Below, piece by piece: positions 5,316 through 5,369 of a stretch of DNA of 5,369 bases (within the stretch, counting starts at the first letter, position 1; every line of letters begins with the position of its first letter). Made by a program: the position numbers and the translations under genes. This stretch comes from an uncultured Lachnospiraceae bacterium (GTDB lineage Bacteria; Bacillota; Clostridia; Lachnospirales; Lachnospiraceae). The notes under the pieces are model-generated. The model was given only the letters and a program-made list of their open reading frames with translations. It searched no databases and was not told where the DNA came from. The stretch is from contig CADCPJ010000287.1 in assembly GCA_902803245.1 (NCBI GenBank), positions 1-5,369 of the forward strand, given 5' to 3'.

Positions 5316-5369
5316 TCAGCACCCCCAGCATTCGGGACGCTTTGCGTCCCTCATTGTGGGCGTTCAGAG
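5316..5369 (+). repeat. Extended imperfect stem-loop at the right edge
   Basis: The core is a perfect 7-bp hairpin, GGGACGC (5334-5340), TTT loop, GCGTCCC (5344-5350). Symmetry continues outward with mismatches: ACCCCCA (5321-5327) faces TGGGCGT (5357-5363) with six of seven positions paired, and 5316-5317 and 5319 can pair with 5367-5368 and 5365. The structure may continue past the window edge. No T-run follows within view. It could be a structured 5' leader of the rightward transcript, a dispersed palindromic repeat, or the end of a small non-autonomous element; the sequence alone cannot separate these. Confidence 0.45.

Noticed and set aside
1..5369. tRNA, rRNA, CRISPR array, insertion sequence or phage genes
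   Set aside because: No spaced direct-repeat array, cloverleaf, transposase motif or terminal repeat pair was found by eye on either strand.

Overview
The window looks like a piece of the chromosome of an anaerobic, fairly GC-rich clostridial Firmicute, possibly Lachnospiraceae-like. The evidence is strong AGGAGG-type ribosome binding sites, short intergenic gaps, and a GGGtGRT-family gene paired with an iron-sulfur-scaffold-like gene, a combination I associate with gut and other anaerobic Clostridia. The assignment is an inference from style and gene content. No transposase, phage gene, CRISPR array, tRNA or rRNA was seen.

Left half (1-3398) is a molybdenum cofactor (Moco) locus built as two divergent units around a control region of about 215 bp (1466-1681). 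On the minus strand, mobA (854-1465) is followed by moaA (1-774), which runs off the left edge and lacks its C-terminus. On the plus strand, moeA (1682-2899) is followed 14 nt later by mobB (2914-3387). Together they cover the first step of the pathway (MoaA, GTP to cyclic pyranopterin precursor), molybdate insertion (MoeA), and conversion to the guanine dinucleotide form (MobA, with MobB as accessory GTPase). MobA plus MobB suggests that the host makes MGD-type cofactor for DMSO-reductase-family enzymes such as formate dehydrogenase or nitrate reductase; none is visible here. The control region carries a perfect 8-bp inverted repeat, three TGACAT copies, a TTGACA box, and alternative hairpins upstream of mobA. 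A 16-bp stem-loop overlapping the mobB stop codon separates this locus from the convergent operon on its right.

Right half (3437-5162, minus strand) is a two-gene operon. First comes a 230-residue NifU/IscU-like iron-sulfur scaffold-type protein (4470-5162), then, 19 nt later, a 337-residue GGGtGRT-family protein (3437-4450). I know of no established biochemical function for this pair, so it is the least understood part of the window. An extended -10 promoter (TGTTATACT on the minus strand) and a strong ribosome binding site precede the first gene.

The right edge (5163-5369) has no recognisable gene. It contains the operon promoter, a good sigma-A-type promoter pointing right (TTGACA-N17-TAAAAT, 5250-5278), and an extended imperfect stem-loop (5316-5369) that would lie at the 5' end of the rightward transcript.
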